A stretch of 64,000 bases of DNA. Source: a virus. Where the stretch lies: positions 124,001 to 188,000 of the IMG/VR virus record IMGVR_UViG_3300042317_001568, one strand, 5' to 3'. The notes beneath the pieces were generated by a model. The model searched no databases and was not told the origin of the DNA. It saw only the letters and a program-made list of their open reading frames with translations. Made by a program: the position numbers and the translations under genes. Of the stretch, positions 1-6,609 are shown piece by piece. Within the stretch, counting starts at the first letter, position 1, and every line of letters starts with the position of its first letter.

Positions 1-59
1 ACCTGATTTTTCGGCATAAGGCAACGAAAAAGTGGGCTGAACGGGTAATGATTAGTTAA
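1..59 (+). CDS. C-terminal end of an upstream gene (partial)
   Basis: The frame beginning at base 3 is open from the window edge and ends with TAA at 57-59. It encodes LIFRHKATKKWAERVMIS. The gene starts outside the window, so nothing can be said about function. An open reading frame this short at an edge could be chance, but the spacing to the next possible start (base 92) fits the compact layout. Confidence 0.3.
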   Translation, partial: LIFRHKATKKWAERVMIS

Positions 60-91
60 ACCATACGGTTTGCCGTTAAGGTTTAGAACTA

Positions 92-184
92 ATGGGAGTA
101 TCGGTTCCAACGACGGAAACGCGCGATTCTTTGCCAGAGCCTGTAGAACAGCAGATCGCTCCAGCACTGATTTGCGGTCAGTGA
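92..184 (+). CDS. Possible 30-aa ORF, in-frame open beyond its TGA stop
   Basis: ATG at 92 opens a 30-codon frame ending in TGA at 182-184. The same frame then stays open for 30 more codons to TAA at 275-277. It could be one short gene with a stop that is read through or mutated, two tiny genes (a TTG at 191 could start the second), or noncoding leader. There is only a weak purine-rich stretch before the ATG. I do not recognise the product. Confidence 0.25.
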   Translation: MGVSVPTTETRDSLPEPVEQQIAPALICGQ

Positions 185-290
185 GGTCGATTGACAGCAA
201 GTCTTGTAGCAGCGTCTGAACTCCAGCGTTTGGAATTTCAGCGGCTGCGTATTCCTGCGGGGATTGATCCCGCTTAATTTCTGGTGACAT

Positions 291-482
291 ATGCGCAATA
301 ATACTCGAAAAAGTTCGCCACGTCGCCGTTATCCAGCCAGCAGTCCCAAACCAGAACTGCAATGGCTTGAAGACGGAGTCCACACGTTCATGAAAACTGT
401 CGCCAACTGCTTGTACAACACAGGCATGGCGGCAGCGGACGCAGTGGATCGCTTTTCAAAGCAACGCCCGACGCGGCGATAG
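291..482 (+). CDS. Small basic hypothetical protein (63 aa)
   Basis: The ATG at 291 opens a 63-codon frame rich in Arg, Ser and Pro at both ends (starts MRNNTRKSSPRRR, ends KQRPTRR). It is probably basic and may bind nucleic acid, but no known domain is visible. The ribosome binding site is poor. It lies in the same direction and spacing as its neighbours. The overlapping minus-strand ORF at 329-760 is a shadow. Confidence 0.4.
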   Translation: MRNNTRKSSPRRRYPASSPKPELQWLEDGVHTFMKTVANCLYNTGMAAADAVDRFSKQRPTRR

Positions 483-490
483 GTATTATT

Positions 491-529
491 CTTGCAAACA
501 AGTATACTGAGCAGTAGCTTGTTTACAAG
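491..529 (+). promoter_or_regulatory. Inverted repeat overlapping the ribosome binding site of the gene at 539
   Basis: CTTGCAAACAAG (491-502) is complementary to CTTGTTTACAAG (518-529) at 11 of 12 positions, with a 15-nt loop. The last bases of the right arm are the first bases of the Shine-Dalgarno sequence AAGGAG (527-532). In RNA this hairpin would compete with ribosome binding at the ATG at 539. It could instead be a dyad operator. No regulator is known. Confidence 0.4.
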
Positions 530-538
530 GAGCGAGAT

Positions 539-772
539 ATGCCACAAATCGGCAAAAGCGGAAAATTGTATCAAGAGCGCCGCCAACCGCAGTTTCAATC
601 TACGCTGCGCGGTCCCGGCCCGCAAATTTACTTGGCAGACAACGCCGTGCACGATTTGCCGCTTGAGCCGCCGTATCCCTTTCCACAATACCAACGCCAG
701 CAAAACGGCGACCCAGTGCCTGACGCTGGTCGTACGCAAGCGTGGCCGCACGGAGATCAATACGCCCCCTGA
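539..772 (+). CDS. Hypothetical protein (77 aa)
   Basis: ATG at 539 has a good Shine-Dalgarno sequence, AAGGAG, ending 6 nt upstream. The product is hydrophilic and rich in Gln and Pro, with a segment LPLEPPYPFPQYQ that should be extended. No family is recognised. Its stop overlaps the start of the next gene (TGATG), so the two are likely translationally coupled. The hairpin at 491-529 may control it. Confidence 0.55.
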   Translation: MPQIGKSGKLYQERRQPQFQSTLRGPGPQIYLADNAVHDLPLEPPYPFPQYQRQQNGDPVPDAGRTQAWPHGDQYAP

Positions 773-942
773 TGGACAACGACGTCAACAAAACGTTCAC
801 CTTACTTGCCGGAGGTTTAATTGCGGCAAATTTGCTCTTGCCGGCTAGCGCCGGATTTGGCATCATAACCACAGGCTTTGCGCTTTATTTCATGCTGCGC
901 GCAACAAATGCAATTAGGCGCAGCGAACTGCGACGAGAATAA
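772..942 (+). CDS. Small membrane protein (56 aa)
   Basis: I chose the ATG at 772, which overlaps the previous stop, over an upstream ATG at 742. After a short polar N-terminus (MDNDVNKT) the protein is hydrophobic across residues 8-43, enough for one or two membrane passes with small residues at the turn (LLPASAGFG). It ends in a basic cytoplasmic-type tail (RRSELRRE). The function is unknown. It is followed at once by another membrane protein. Confidence 0.5.
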   Translation: MDNDVNKTFTLLAGGLIAANLLLPASAGFGIITTGFALYFMLRATNAIRRSELRRE

Positions 943-944
943 GC

Positions 945-1292
945 ATGTGGTCTTGGCTCGACTTTCTCGCGGTAATCTTTGCCGCCGGCGCCATCATTGA
1001 AGTGTGGCACAAGGGCACCATCTTTGCCACTGCGCGTGCCTACGTGCAGGCTTGGCAAGATAGCGTCGACTCCGAAAGCTTTCGGGGAAGACTTTTCGAA
1101 CTACTGACGTGCCCGTTCTGCCAGAGCTATCACGTACCGTTTTACCTGTTTTTGCTGCTCTGGCTGAGCACAGGAGTCGGGTCGCTTGCGGAGAACTTGA
1201 TGCGAGCTATAGTGTACGGACTAGCGGCTACCAGAATTGGTAACGTGTTGAATAGCGTACTTCCACCCACAGCAAAGTATAAGGACATATGA
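945..1292 (+). CDS. Membrane protein with CPFC motif, DUF1360-like
   Basis: The 115-aa product has an N-terminal hydrophobic segment (residues 4-20), a CPFC pair near residue 57 (LLTCPFCQSYHV) and a second hydrophobic stretch directly after it (FYLFLLLWLS). A CPxC motif at the edge of a membrane helix recalls the small phage and bacterial DUF1360 proteins, whose function is unknown. The call is from motif memory. The gene overlaps the next one by 4 nt (ATGA). Confidence 0.6.
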   Translation: MWSWLDFLAVIFAAGAIIEVWHKGTIFATARAYVQAWQDSVDSESFRGRLFELLTCPFCQSYHVPFYLFLLLWLSTGVGSLAENLMRAIVYGLAATRIGNVLNSVLPPTAKYKDI

Positions 1293-1678
1293 CCACAGAA
1301 CCAGAAGAAAATCAGGCCGTTGCTGAACCAACACGCCTGCCATACGACGCAGAATTTGTTAAACACACTGAAGAGTTTATCGCAAAATCTATGCAGTCTA
1401 TTCCAGAGCTGCAAGGCGTTGCGATCGTTCCGCTATGGGCGCGACAGCCAGAAAATTTCCCGCCCGGATTTCTCAAGCTTCGGTCGCAGAACAGCCTGTA
1501 TGTCCAAGAACTATTAAAACTGATTAGTTTGTTCACCGCCTTCAGTGTCGAGGCGCACAAAGATTTTATGGGTCAAGTGCAGATACTTGACAACTATGTC
1601 CGAGAACGGCAGAACAAACTGAACGAAATACAGGGCGCCATCAATGCTGCAGGAAACACCGCCAGTTCACCGGAATAA
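1289..1678 (+). CDS. Hypothetical protein (129 aa)
   Basis: Starts with ATGA overlap on the previous stop. The first 20 residues are acidic. The middle holds amphipathic helices, and residues 95-120 (QVQILDNYVRERQNKLNEIQG) look able to form a short coiled coil. No catalytic motif or known family is recognised. It is likely co-transcribed with both neighbours. Confidence 0.55.
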   Translation: MTTEPEENQAVAEPTRLPYDAEFVKHTEEFIAKSMQSIPELQGVAIVPLWARQPENFPPGFLKLRSQNSLYVQELLKLISLFTAFSVEAHKDFMGQVQILDNYVRERQNKLNEIQGAINAAGNTASSPE

Positions 1679-1964
1679 TTTTGTAGACGTCAAGCTCGAT
1701 TCAGGAGCTGACGCAAATGACGTACTTGTAAAAATACTAGAAGCGCAGTACGCCGAAAAAGAGCCTAACGACTTGCGTACGGCGCTCGAACGTTTCGGTA
1801 AGACGTGGGACAACGCCGAATTACTCGCCGATTTTGAGGTAGAGTTTTTTGACCCGCCGTACGTACGAGTAATTCAAACCAACACTGGTGTACGCGGCAC
1901 AGTGCTGTTCGTCAGTAATCCGCGCGTATATTTCTATTTTTGCGCAAATACTTCGGCGGCGTAA
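1644..1964 (+). CDS. Hypothetical protein (106 aa)
   Basis: The start used is the first ATG, giving a 35-nt overlap with the gene before. A later start is possible but no better ATG exists nearby. The product is a compact alpha/beta-looking acidic protein without recognisable motifs. Its C-terminus (RGTVLFVSNPRVYFYF) is beta-rich. The stop lies just before the diphosphohydrolase-like gene. Confidence 0.5.
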   Translation: MLQETPPVHRNNFVDVKLDSGADANDVLVKILEAQYAEKEPNDLRTALERFGKTWDNAELLADFEVEFFDPPYVRVIQTNTGVRGTVLFVSNPRVYFYFCANTSAA

Positions 1965-1966
1965 GC

Positions 1967-2428
1967 ATGGACAACAAAAAACACTACGACACTGGCGCCG
2001 TACGAAGCAGTGACTGCGAAGATACGCGATACGATTTGATATCGCCAATCGGTCTTGAGGCGTTGGCCCGAACATACGCGGAAGGCGCAAAAAAGTTCGG
2101 GCCATTCAATTGGGAAAACGGCATGCCGGTAACAGACCTACTCAATCACGCGATCGCGCACATCTACAAATTTCTCGGCGGCAACCGCGACGAGAATCAT
2201 CTGGGGCACGCCGCGTGGAATCTGTTAGGCGCTGTACACTCGCTTGAAAAATGGCCTGAGTTGAACGACCAGTGGCTGCGAGACGCAAACGGCAACATAC
2301 CGCCCGCAGCGCGTGAAAAGGCTGCAGAACAGCCGCCAGCCACGCCAGACGCATCAACTGCGGCATTGGCTGCGTTACGGCATTCAATTCTTGCCGTTGC
2401 GCCGGATTTGAACGTAAAAGAATTCTAA
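1967..2428 (+). CDS. dATP/dGTP diphosphohydrolase-like protein (DUF5664 type)
   Basis: I start the 153-aa product at ATG 1967 (MDNKKHYDTG), not the upstream in-frame ATG at 1940. The core has the pattern of the phage family once called DUF5664: RYDLISPIGLEALARTYAEGA, then KFGPFNWENG, then a His-rich helix pair LLNHAIAHIYKFLGG and HLGHAAWNLLG. Family members are annotated as dATP/dGTP diphosphohydrolases, all-alpha MazG-like enzymes that trim purine dNTP pools. Residues 110-153 are an Ala/Pro-rich linker and tail. Together with the MazG-like gene (23700) and dTMP kinase (57961) it suggests active dNTP management. Substrate is inference. Confidence 0.65.
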   Translation: MDNKKHYDTGAVRSSDCEDTRYDLISPIGLEALARTYAEGAKKFGPFNWENGMPVTDLLNHAIAHIYKFLGGNRDENHLGHAAWNLLGAVHSLEKWPELNDQWLRDANGNIPPAAREKAAEQPPATPDASTAALAALRHSILAVAPDLNVKEF

Positions 2429-2470
2429 CCCGGGTATTGCCTTTAGCAAAATACCGGTTATTGTTGGATA

Positions 2471-2496
2471 GCCGCTACGGCGGCGTTTTCCTTTTG
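2471..2496 (+). terminator. Rho-independent terminator
   Basis: A short GC stem, CCGC-tacg-GCGG, is followed by a T-rich tract (gttttccttttg). It lies between the diphosphohydrolase-like gene and the acidic HTH-like gene and would separate the two transcription units. The stem is only 4-5 bp, so efficiency is uncertain. Confidence 0.5.
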
Positions 2497-2513
2497 TGTC
2501 GTTGGGAGGACAC

Positions 2514-3386
2514 ATGGCTATGAAAGACGGCGCGGGAACACCGTTGAATCCCGCAAACCTGTGGGGCAAACCAGACCCGCGGGCTAGCATCATCAAGGAG
2601 GAGAAAGTGTCACGGAAGACTGAAGACGAAGAGCATCTTGAAGAAGATGTTGATCTTGATGCGGAACTCGATACCGCAGAAGAAGAGTTTGCAGACGAAG
2701 ACGGCGATGGCGATTTTGCGCCAGAAGCCGGCGACGAAACTAGCGAACAAGACGAAAACGTTGAGGAAGAGATCGCTGCTGAAGCCGAAGACGCAGACGC
2801 AGAACTCGAACCCGGCGATGACGATGACGATGCGGCGGAGTCTGTGGATGACGACGCCGAAGATGATGAAAACCTCGCGGCCGACGACGAAGTTACCGAC
2901 TCGGTCGCTACAAATAGGAAACGTGACATGGCTGAAAAGAAGACCTCCCTGTCCGATCATGTTCGGGCAGAGATTCGTCGTCGGAAAGATTCCGGCGCGT
3001 CCTTACGCGGTAAGGATATCGTCGAGGCGCTGGCTCGCCGCAACGTCAAGGTAAGCGCGGCGCAGGTAAGTCAGCTCATGAAGAAAGAGGGCGTTCCGCC
3101 GGGCAAGCCCGGCCGGCGTGCGAAGGAGACGGCTGAACAGGAAACCCCGACCCGGTCGGCGTTCCAGCGAAAGCAGGCTGCTGCTCCTGTCAAAGCCCCC
3201 GCGAAGGCTCAGCCGACTCGGGCGGCGGGGCAGGCGCGGCAGGCTGACTCCTCGCGTGGTTTCCGCGTCCCGATGGCGCAGCTAGAAGCTGCCGAGGCTT
3301 TCGTAGAAGCTTGCGGCGGCACGTTTGAAGCGGCCGAGCGCATCCTGACGGCCGCAGCTCAGCTGTCGAAATCGTTTAACGGCTGA
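2514..3386 (+). CDS. Acidic protein with C-terminal HTH-like domain
   Basis: The 290-aa product has a leader (1-30), a very acidic low-complexity region (about 32-138, dominated by D/E), a predicted helical HTH-like region (about 143-190, with AEIRRRKDSGASLRGKDIV and VSAAQVSQLMKKEGV), a basic Pro/Ala-rich linker and a helical C-terminus. The HTH-like part resembles a domain I associate with planctomycete proteins. ATG 2514 has GGAGGA upstream. Two further in-frame starts also have Shine-Dalgarno sequences: GTG 2607 (AGGAGG) and ATG 2929 (AGGAA), which would give shorter forms, the last being the DNA-binding half alone. The acidic part may act as a DNA mimic or a histone-like charge shield. 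Confidence 0.6.
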   Translation: MAMKDGAGTPLNPANLWGKPDPRASIIKEEKVSRKTEDEEHLEEDVDLDAELDTAEEEFADEDGDGDFAPEAGDETSEQDENVEEEIAAEAEDADAELEPGDDDDDAAESVDDDAEDDENLAADDEVTDSVATNRKRDMAEKKTSLSDHVRAEIRRRKDSGASLRGKDIVEALARRNVKVSAAQVSQLMKKEGVPPGKPGRRAKETAEQETPTRSAFQRKQAAAPVKAPAKAQPTRAAGQARQADSSRGFRVPMAQLEAAEAFVEACGGTFEAAERILTAAAQLSKSFNG

Positions 3387-3405
3387 TCGCTAATCTACCC
3401 GCTTA

Positions 3406-3459
3406 GCCGCCCTTGACATGCGCCGGACCGATAAACCGGAAAGCAGACTCAAGGGCGGC
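3406..3459 (+). promoter_or_regulatory. Long inverted repeat in the intergenic gap
   Basis: GCCGCCCTTGA (3406-3416) and TCAAGGGCGGC (3449-3459) are perfect 11-bp complements. Between them is a smaller CCGG/CCGG hairpin. There is no T tract after it, so it is not a typical terminator. It may be an RNA stability or regulatory structure, or an operator. The 182-bp gap 3387-3568 holds nothing else I can support, as other ORFs there are shadows. Confidence 0.45.
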
Positions 3460-3568
3460 GGCGGGCTAGATATCTTTGCGTGTGCACTCGGCACGCGCCT
3501 CCCGGAACCGCATCATGGGCAGCACCCTGCAAGCGTGTCCGACGGAAATTACACGCGGCGGCCCCGCC

Positions 3569-3805
3569 ATGTTTCCTGCCGGCACAATAAAACGAATTCA
3601 CGTAAATCAGCACATCGTCCGGAACAACAAATCAACCGGCGCAGCAGAAAACGTTATCACGATTCAGTGGCGCGGAAAATCCTACCGCGTCAAAAACGCA
3701 CAAATCAAAGGCTCGTCAAAGGCTGTCTACAGCCCGGATAAACCGCTAAGTTGCGGCGCGCACGTATGGGTAGAAACCACCGCAGAAATCCTTCCTACTT
3801 ACTGA
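3569..3805 (+). CDS. Small planctomycete-type hypothetical protein (78 aa)
   Basis: The start at ATG 3569 is set by the conserved-looking beginning MFPAGTIKRIHVNQH. An open frame runs further upstream, but that sequence looks noncoding. The protein ends with VYSPDKPLSCGAHVWVETTAEI, a pattern I recall from many short planctomycete ORFs of unknown function. It is beta-rich and basic in the middle. It precedes the DUF1257 gene by 7 nt. Confidence 0.6.
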   Translation: MFPAGTIKRIHVNQHIVRNNKSTGAAENVITIQWRGKSYRVKNAQIKGSSKAVYSPDKPLSCGAHVWVETTAEILPTY

Positions 3806-3812
3806 GGACTCC

Positions 3813-4175
3813 ATGTCTCACATTGTTCAGATCAAAACCGAAGTTCGCGACGTCGAGGCGCTTATGGGCGCCTGCCGTCGACTCAAGCTGGCAGACCCAG
3901 TGAACGCCAATCATCACGTATTCGCCGTCCATCGGCAGGGCTGGGGCGTTAAGCTCCCCGGCTGGAATTACCCCGTCGTGTGCAACACGGATACGGGCGC
4001 GGTCGACTATGACAACTACAACGGCAGCTGGGGCAAGCAGGCCGAGCTCGACAAGTTCTTGCAGGCATATGCGGTTGAAAAGGCTGTGCTGGAAGCGCAG
4101 CGCAACGGGTACTCGATGTACGAAACCGAACTGCCCGATGGCTCGATTGAACTCAACATCACGATGGAGGCTTGA
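3813..4175 (+). CDS. DUF1257 (Ycf35-like) protein
   Basis: The 120-aa product starts MSHIVQIKTEVRDVEAL and has the family's central block PGWNYPVVCNTDTGAVDYDNYNG-WG and the helix LDKFLQAYAVEKAVLEAQRNGY. This matches DUF1257, the family of the algal plastid protein Ycf35. The biochemical role is unknown. In bacteria it commonly sits with a DUF2997 gene and an AAA+ ATPase of Ycf46 type, and all three are present here within 2.5 kb in that order. Confidence 0.75.
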   Translation: MSHIVQIKTEVRDVEALMGACRRLKLADPVNANHHVFAVHRQGWGVKLPGWNYPVVCNTDTGAVDYDNYNGSWGKQAELDKFLQAYAVEKAVLEAQRNGYSMYETELPDGSIELNITMEA

Positions 4176-4178
4176 TTC

Positions 4179-4370
4179 ATGACTAAGATTCTCAAGGTGA
4201 CGGTCAGCCCGAAGGGCGAAACCAAGTTGGAAACGATCGGCTTCAGCGGCGGCTCATGTCAGGAAGCGTCGCGCAATTTTGAGCGAGCGCTGGGCGTCGC
4301 GACCGACGAGCAGTTCACGGGCGAGTACTACACCGCCGCGAACGAGCAGCAGGTCGAAGCGCAGAACTAA
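4179..4370 (+). CDS. DUF2997 protein
   Basis: The 63-aa product begins MTKILKVTVSPKGETKLETIGF and continues GGSCQEASRNFERALG, the diagnostic pattern of DUF2997. The family has no known activity, but its genes accompany DUF1257 and Ycf46-like ATPases, implying that the three work together. The gene is 3 nt downstream of the DUF1257 stop and overlaps the next gene by one base (TAATG). Confidence 0.75.
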   Translation: MTKILKVTVSPKGETKLETIGFSGGSCQEASRNFERALGVATDEQFTGEYYTAANEQQVEAQN

Positions 4371-4765
4371 TGCTTGAAAAAGCAGATTACGCGCCATTTA
4401 CCGGCACATACCAGCCGTTTATCTCAACGCAGCGATTTGACATATTTCATCATCGCGTTGTGCGCAACCCCAAATTAGGGCACCCCAAAGAAATGTTTAC
4501 GGCGTGGTTCCGGAACGAAGATGTTCCACGGCCCGTATGCGAAGTCATTCTGTTTCCAAACCCATATGGCATTTATGTCGAATGGGTGCACGTCTGCGAA
4601 GAATATCGCCGGCAAGGTATCGCCACAGAGATCGTGGCGGCGTTAGAAGAAAAGTTTGGGCCGCTTGATATGGGCGGCGCAACTGACGCAGGCGAGGCTT
4701 TTGTGGATGCGTACCGCGAAGCCTATCCGGAAAAAAAGAAACCGCGCAAGAAAAGCCGTAAATAA
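4370..4765 (+). CDS. GNAT-type acetyltransferase-like protein
   Basis: The 131-aa product has the core of a GNAT fold: a central strand (GIYVEWVHVCEEYR) and the acetyl-CoA pyrophosphate loop RRQGIATEIV at about residue 80, matching Q/R-x-x-G-x-G/A. The C-terminal tail is basic (EKKKPRKKSRK). It lies inside the DUF1257/DUF2997/AAA+ cluster, so it may act on a component of that module. Substrate unknown. Confidence 0.6.
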   Translation: MLEKADYAPFTGTYQPFISTQRFDIFHHRVVRNPKLGHPKEMFTAWFRNEDVPRPVCEVILFPNPYGIYVEWVHVCEEYRRQGIATEIVAALEEKFGPLDMGGATDAGEAFVDAYREAYPEKKKPRKKSRK

Positions 4766-4820
4766 ACATATGCGGTGCTGTGCAGCACACGCTTAAAACC
4801 AACCACCCTAGAACCATACA

Positions 4821-6311
4821 ATGAAACTCGCTCAAGAAATCAAAGAACTCGTCTGCGCCGGCTTTTCCGGCATTTGGGTCGAATCGTCCGAGTGCGACGA
4901 TGCCGTAAAGCTTATTCGCGAAATGGCCGCGGAAAAGAAATGGGATTGCGACGTCTGGGACATTGATCGGCAGCTGTACTCAGGTAGGTTCCAGACACGC
5001 GGTCCGGTCGAGGCCATCAAGCTCCCGCTCGACGCGCCGAAGACTGCCGATACGCAGATTCTTATTCTGAAGAACTTCCACCGGTTTCTGCCAAACCCCG
5101 AGGTTACGCAGACGCTGGCAAATCGTGTGCTGGTGGGCAAGGGCGAAAGTCGGCATGTGATCATCGTAGCGCCGACGCTGGCACTGCAGCCGGAGCTCGA
5201 AAAGCTGTTCACTGTTGTGCATCACGATCTGCCGGACACCGAGCAACTCAAGCAGGTGTGCGACAAAATCTTTGGCGACAACTCGTCGTTCGCCAAGCCG
5301 ACGCCAGAAGAGGTCGATGGCGTGGTTGACGCAGCGCGTGGTCTTACAAGCCTTGAGGCCGAGAACGCCTACGCGCTTTCTTTGGTGCGTTGCAACAAGC
5401 TGCAGCCGGACACGATCTGGAATATCAAAGCGCAGACGCTTGAGAAGTCTGGCACGTTGTCGCTGTATCGCGGCACTGCTGACTTCAGCCACCTTGGTGG
5501 TCTGGAGAGCTTGAAGCAGTTCTGTCTGCGCGCTATGCGCAAGCAGGGCTCCGATGACGCCGATTGCCGGCCCAAGGGCGTCCTGCTTCTTTCTCCTCCC
5601 GGCTGCGGCAAGTCTCAGTTCGCGAAGGCGCTAGGCAATGAAGTTGGGCGGCCGACCGTTATCCTCGATTTCGGCAGCCTGATGGGTAAGTTTGTCGGTG
5701 AGTCCGAGGCCAATATGCGGCGCGCACTGCGGCAAGTAGACGCCATGGCGCCGTGCGTCCTGTTCGTCGACGAGATCGAGAAGGCTCTTGCCGGTGTGCA
5801 AAACTCCGGCCAGACTGACTCCGGCGTAAGCTCGCGGCTGTTCGGTACGCTGCTGACGTGGCTTAATGACCACACCAGTGACGTGTTCTTTATCGGTACG
5901 TGTAATGACGCCAGTCAGCTGCCGGCACCGTTTACCCGTGCCGAGCGTTTCGACGGCATCTTTCTGGTCGACCTGCCCGGCGAAGACCAGCGCCAGCAGA
6001 TTTGGGATATTTATCTGGATCAGTTCAAGCTCGACAAGGGTCAGGAGCGTCCGGACGACACCAACTGGACCGGTGCCGAGATCAAGTCGTGCTGCCGCTT
6101 GGCGGCCCTGCTTGACGTGCCGCTGATCGAGGCGGCGCAGAACGTAGTCCCGGTTGCCGTAACGTCCGCTGAGCAGATCGAAAGTCTGCGTAACTGGGCC
6201 GAGGGGCGTTGTCTGTCCGCCGATGTAGGCGGCATCTACAGCCGTGTGGGAGTCCGCAAGGCCCCAAACGTCAAAGCCCGGCGGATCATGAATAAGCCGT
6301 CGGTGAATTGA
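4821..6311 (+). CDS. AAA+ ATPase, Ycf46-like
   Basis: The 496-aa product has an N-terminal domain (1-220) typical of Ycf46 proteins (residues 15-45 like FSGIWVESSECDD; ILILKNFHRFL near 81) and one AAA+ domain. Walker A is PPGCGKS (259-265), Walker B LFVDEIE (314-320), sensor 1 is FIGTCND and the arginine finger region is FTRAERFDG. Length matches the family. Ycf46-like ATPases are proposed remodelling enzymes linked to DUF1257 (Ycf35). The associated genes lie directly upstream. All ATPase residues are intact. Confidence 0.85.
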   Translation: MKLAQEIKELVCAGFSGIWVESSECDDAVKLIREMAAEKKWDCDVWDIDRQLYSGRFQTRGPVEAIKLPLDAPKTADTQILILKNFHRFLPNPEVTQTLANRVLVGKGESRHVIIVAPTLALQPELEKLFTVVHHDLPDTEQLKQVCDKIFGDNSSFAKPTPEEVDGVVDAARGLTSLEAENAYALSLVRCNKLQPDTIWNIKAQTLEKSGTLSLYRGTADFSHLGGLESLKQFCLRAMRKQGSDDADCRPKGVLLLSPPGCGKSQFAKALGNEVGRPTVILDFGSLMGKFVGESEANMRRALRQVDAMAPCVLFVDEIEKALAGVQNSGQTDSGVSSRLFGTLLTWLNDHTSDVFFIGTCNDASQLPAPFTRAERFDGIFLVDLPGEDQRQQIWDIYLDQFKLDKGQERPDDTNWTGAEIKSCCRLAALLDVPLIEAAQNVVPVAVTSAEQIESLRNWAEGRCLSADVGGIYSRVGVRKAPNVKARRIMNKPSVN

Positions 6312-6319
6312 TCTTTGTG

Positions 6320-6339
6320 CGTGACTGCGCAGTCACGCC
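6320..6339 (+). promoter_or_regulatory. Perfect 20-bp palindrome between genes
   Basis: GCGTGACT-gcgc-AGTCACGC is a perfect palindrome in the 52-bp gap after the AAA+ gene. As RNA it makes an 8-bp hairpin with a 4-nt loop. No T tract follows, so it is more likely a processing or stability element, or a protein-binding site, than a terminator. A weaker hairpin with a similar loop (GTGCT-gtgc-AGCAC) sits upstream of the AAA+ gene near 4774. Confidence 0.4.
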
Positions 6340-6363
6340 ATCGTTACTTGCAGGAGGCACACT

Positions 6364-6591
6364 ATGCCAATTAACAATGTCAATGGGCGGGAGAATTTAC
6401 GCAAAAGCACGCTGGCGCACTGGGATCACGTCCGAGAGCAATTAGCTGACGTGACCAATAATGAAAAAAAAGCGGCTTTGTTGGAAATTATAGCGTTACG
6501 CGCTATCGCCGTTGAGTACGAAAACCGCGCGAACCAAGCAGACCGCGGCGTTTCGTCAGCCAAGCGACGAAACAAATCTTTTGTCCGTTAA
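6364..6591 (+). CDS. Hypothetical protein (75 aa)
   Basis: ATG 6364 has a strong AGGAGG ribosome site 6 nt upstream. The product is almost fully helical and charged, with residues 22-56 able to form a coiled coil, and a basic C-terminus (SAKRRNKSF). No family is recognised. It opens the transcription unit that continues to the 314-aa protein. Confidence 0.55.
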   Translation: MPINNVNGRENLRKSTLAHWDHVREQLADVTNNEKKAALLEIIALRAIAVEYENRANQADRGVSSAKRRNKSFVR

Positions 6592-6609
6592 AGTTACAAA
6601 GGGAACACA

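Noticed and set aside
2384-2929. Ser-rich minus-strand frame of 181 codons
   Set aside because: It is antisense to the acidic D/E tract (GAN codons read backwards as Ser/Phe/Val). Not a gene.
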